From contig JAYJMM010000078.1 of NCBI GenBank assembly GCA_037349105.1, positions 1,154,001-1,218,000 on the forward strand: DNA of 64,000 nt. The letters are read 5' to 3'. Positions 61,452 to 64,000 of this stretch are shown in pieces. The notes under the pieces were generated by a model, which was not told the origin of the DNA, ran no database searches, and saw nothing but the letters and a program-made list of their open reading frames with translations. The stretch is from Limnomonas spitsbergensis. Taxonomy: Eukaryota > Chlorophyta > Chlorophyceae > Chlamydomonadales. Position numbers and translations under genes: made by a program. Positions within the stretch are counted from its first letter, which is position 1. Every line of letters starts with the position of its first letter.

Positions 61452-64000
61452 AAACCCTCGCCTGTCGTTCTGTAAGCAAAGAAACGAGGGCAACTTAAGT
61501 ACACCATTATTATGTTTGTTCACTGTATCATTTATGCCTGCTGCCTACTGTTCTCTTGCATATCTTATTTTGCCCATCACAATATTATTCAGCTGTCTGC
61601 TCACTAATCCTGAGGGAGATATTCAACTGCCTGGACTGGGATGAGGCAAGGAGGGGCATGGGCACTAATGGTTTGGGCCCAAGCAGCTGCATGGACTGGG
61701 AGGGGTAAAGGAGGGCCCACAAACACTTATTGTTATGGAGAAAAACAGCTGCCTAGACTGGGATGTGGCAAGGGGGGGCAAGGGCACTAATCCTTTGGGC
61801 CCAACAAGCTGCATGGACTGGGAGGGGTAAAGGAGGGCCCACAAACACGTATTGTTATGGAGAAAAACAGCTGCCTAGACTGGGATGTGGCAAGGGGGGG
61901 CAAGGGCACTAATGCTTTGGGCCCAACAAGCTGCATGGACTGGGAGGGGTAAAGGAGGGCCCACAAACACTTATTGTTATGGAGAAAAATAGCTGCATGG
62001 ACTGGGATGGGGCAAGAAGGGGCAAGGGCACTAATGCTTTGGGCCCAACAAGCTGCATGGACTGGGAGGGGTAAAGGAGGGCCCACAAACACGTATTGTT
62101 ATGGAGAAAAACAGCTGCCTAGACTGGGATGTGGCAAGGGGGGGCAAGGGCACTAATGATTTGGGCCCAACAAGCTGCATGGACTGGGAGGGGTAAAGGA
62201 GGGCCCACAAACACGTATTGTTATGGAGAAAAACAGCTGCCTAGACTGGGATGTGGCAAGGGGGGGCAAGGGCACTAATCCTTTGGGCCCAACAAGCTGC
62301 ATGGACTGGGAGGGGTAAAGGAGGGCCCACAAACACGTTTTGTTATGGAGAAAAACAGCTGCCTAGACTGGGATGTGGCAAGGGGGGGCAAGGGCACTAA
62401 TCCTTTGGGCCCATCAAGCTGCATGGACTGGGAGGGGTGAAGGAGGGCCCACAAACACGTTTTGTTATGGAGAAAAACAGCTGCCTGGACTGGGATGTGG
62501 CAAGGGGGGGCAAGGGCACTAATCCTTTGGGCCCAACAAGCTGCATGGACTTGGAGGGGTAAAGGAGGGCCCACAAACACGTTTTGTTATGGAGAAAAAC
62601 AGCTGCCTAGACTGGGATGGGGCAAGGGGGGGCAAGGGCACTAATCCTTTGGGCCCAACAAGCTGCATGGACTGGGAGGGGTAAAGGAGGGCCCACAAAC
62701 ACTTATTGTTATGGAGAAAAACAGCTGCCTAGACTGGGATGTGGCAAGGGGGGGCAAGGGCACTAATCCTTTGGGCCCAACAAGCTGCATGGACTGGGAG
62801 GGGTAAAGGAGGGCCCACAAACACTTATTGTTATGGAGAAAAACAGCTGCCTAGACTGGGATGTGGCAAGAAGGGGCAAGGGCACTAATGCTTTGGGCCC
62901 AACAAGCTGCATGGACTGGGAGGGGTAAAGGAGGGCCCACAAACACGTTTTGTTATGGAGAAAAACAGCTGCCTAGACTGGGATGGGGCAAGGGGGGGCA
63001 AGGGCACTAATCCTTTGGGCCCAACAAGCTGCATGGACTGGGAGGGGTAAAGGAGGGCCCACAAACACGTATTGTTTTGGAGAAAAACAGCTGCCTGGAC
63101 TGGGATGTGGCAAGGGGGGGCAAGGGCACTAATCCTTTGGGCCCAAACAACTGCATGGACTGGGAGGGGGTAAAGGAGGGCCCACAAACATTTTTTGTTT
63201 GTTATGGAGAAAAGCAGCTGCCTGGACTGGGATGAGGCAAGGGGGGCAAGGACACTAATCCTTTGGGCCCAAACAGCTGCATGGACTGGGAGGGGGTAAA
63301 GGAGGGCATACACACTAATAATGAGGGAGAAATTCAAATGCATGGACTGGGAATCTACTTTCACTGCAATTAACAAATGGCTGGTCTTATAAATCAGGGT
63401 TCTTACCTTGTGGTGAATGGCTCGGTATATGATTTTTCGCTTTGGTCCCTCCTCCAATGTTGCATCCAGCTTGACCACCTCGAAATGGTTCCCCAGGCAT
63501 TTTGTGGGCTGTAAGCAGTCTGGGTCAGGACACGGTCCCTTGCCAACAAATCTCGGGTGTTGAAGGGTCTTCAACACATGCAACCTTCGTGAGCAAGGTG
63601 GGAATCATGTTTCATGGTAGGAATCAGATTTCAGGGTGGGAATCAGGCTTTATCATCACATGTGTTGCTCACGAAGCAAGGGCAAGGTGGGAATCAGGCT
63701 TCTCAGGCAAGGGGGCTTGCGAATCAGGCTTCCCATGCTTGGGCACGGTGGGAATTAGGCTTCAAGGTGGGAATCGGGCTTCATCATCATACTTTTTGCT
63801 TCTGCAATCATACGTTCACCGCATTTATAAACCCATCAAACCCTTAGCACTGACCATCATGCACTCACCGGCACGGAGGGATTTGTGATCCTGTGATGAG
63901 CATGGCCAGGAGGGCTGTCTGCACTGTGAACGCTGTCTCCACCTTTGTCAGATCATCCAGCTGTGAATCCCATGCAATTGCCCGCCGTGCACGCGACACT
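61452..64000 (-). pseudogene. Inverted partial copy of the recombinase-like gene (exon 10 fragment, exon 9, part of exon 8)
   Basis: The sequence is the reverse complement of 53989-51441 with no length change over 2549 bp (paired positions sum to 115441). It holds the first 18 bp of exon 10 (61452-61469), exon 9 (63407-63584) and the 3' part of exon 8 (63869-64000), and runs off the window. Exons 11 and 12, with the second Arg and the Tyr, are absent, so this copy cannot encode a complete catalytic domain on the visible side. Confidence 0.9.
61611..63351. repeat. 122-bp minisatellite, inverted orientation
   Basis: Reverse complement of the intron 9 array. It has T at 62864, matching the second copy (A at 58953) and not the first (C at 52577). 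It also has one private change at 62552 (GGACTTGGAGG instead of GGACTGGGAGG). Confidence 0.93.

Larger units (their letters stand above)
57817..64000. repeat. Imperfect palindrome: arms 57817-60365 and 61452-64000
   Basis: The second gene copy and the inverted copy form arms of at least 2549 bp separated by a 1086-bp spacer (60366-61451). The spacer contains exons 10 (end), 11 and 12, the gene's 3' end and one 160-bp repeat unit. The right arm continues beyond the window. Confidence 0.92.

Overview
This is nuclear eukaryotic DNA, most likely from the green lineage (a green alga or a plant). The evidence is a 247-bp tract of Arabidopsis-type telomere repeat (TTTAGGG) and a gene with 12 exons joined by GT-AG introns. 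I cannot name the species. The setting looks subtelomeric: a large complex satellite, one gene, small minisatellites, a telomere tract that is not at an end, and then recent direct and inverted duplications of the gene's 3' half.

1-48328: one continuous satellite array of 43 units plus a left-edge fragment. Three unit types share a common head: A (945 bp), B (758 bp) and C (1422 bp basic). Every other unit length is one of these plus or minus small modules of 22, 33, 90 or 122 bp. Blocks of units are themselves duplicated, with periods of 2302, 2457, 2579, 3215 and about 5.4 kb. The many open frames here come from the 33-bp (11-codon) repeat and from homogenisation. I do not call any of them genes.

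48329-54846: a short unique flank, then one plus-strand gene. Twelve exons, which I joined by hand, read through in frame for 795 codons. The C-terminal half has the layout of a tyrosine recombinase: an Arg in a PPCR motif, an HHKN hairpin Lys, a second Arg, and a Tyr after MGSST. The N-terminal half carries serially duplicated small acidic exons. Several introns contain minisatellites, the largest being a 122-bp repeat in intron 9.

54847-56740: a 160-bp tandem array, then a 45-bp G-run array, then the TTTAGGG tract, whose G-rich strand points right as at a right-hand chromosome end. The sequence nevertheless continues.

56741-64000: about 760 bp of unique AT-rich DNA, then a direct copy of 51126-55074 (57502-61450), then an inverted copy (61452 to the window end, matching 53989-51441 reversed). 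The two copied blocks form an imperfect palindrome with a 1086-bp spacer. One shared base difference suggests the inverted copy came from the second copy, not the first. All conclusions come from reading by eye; no alignment or database search was run.
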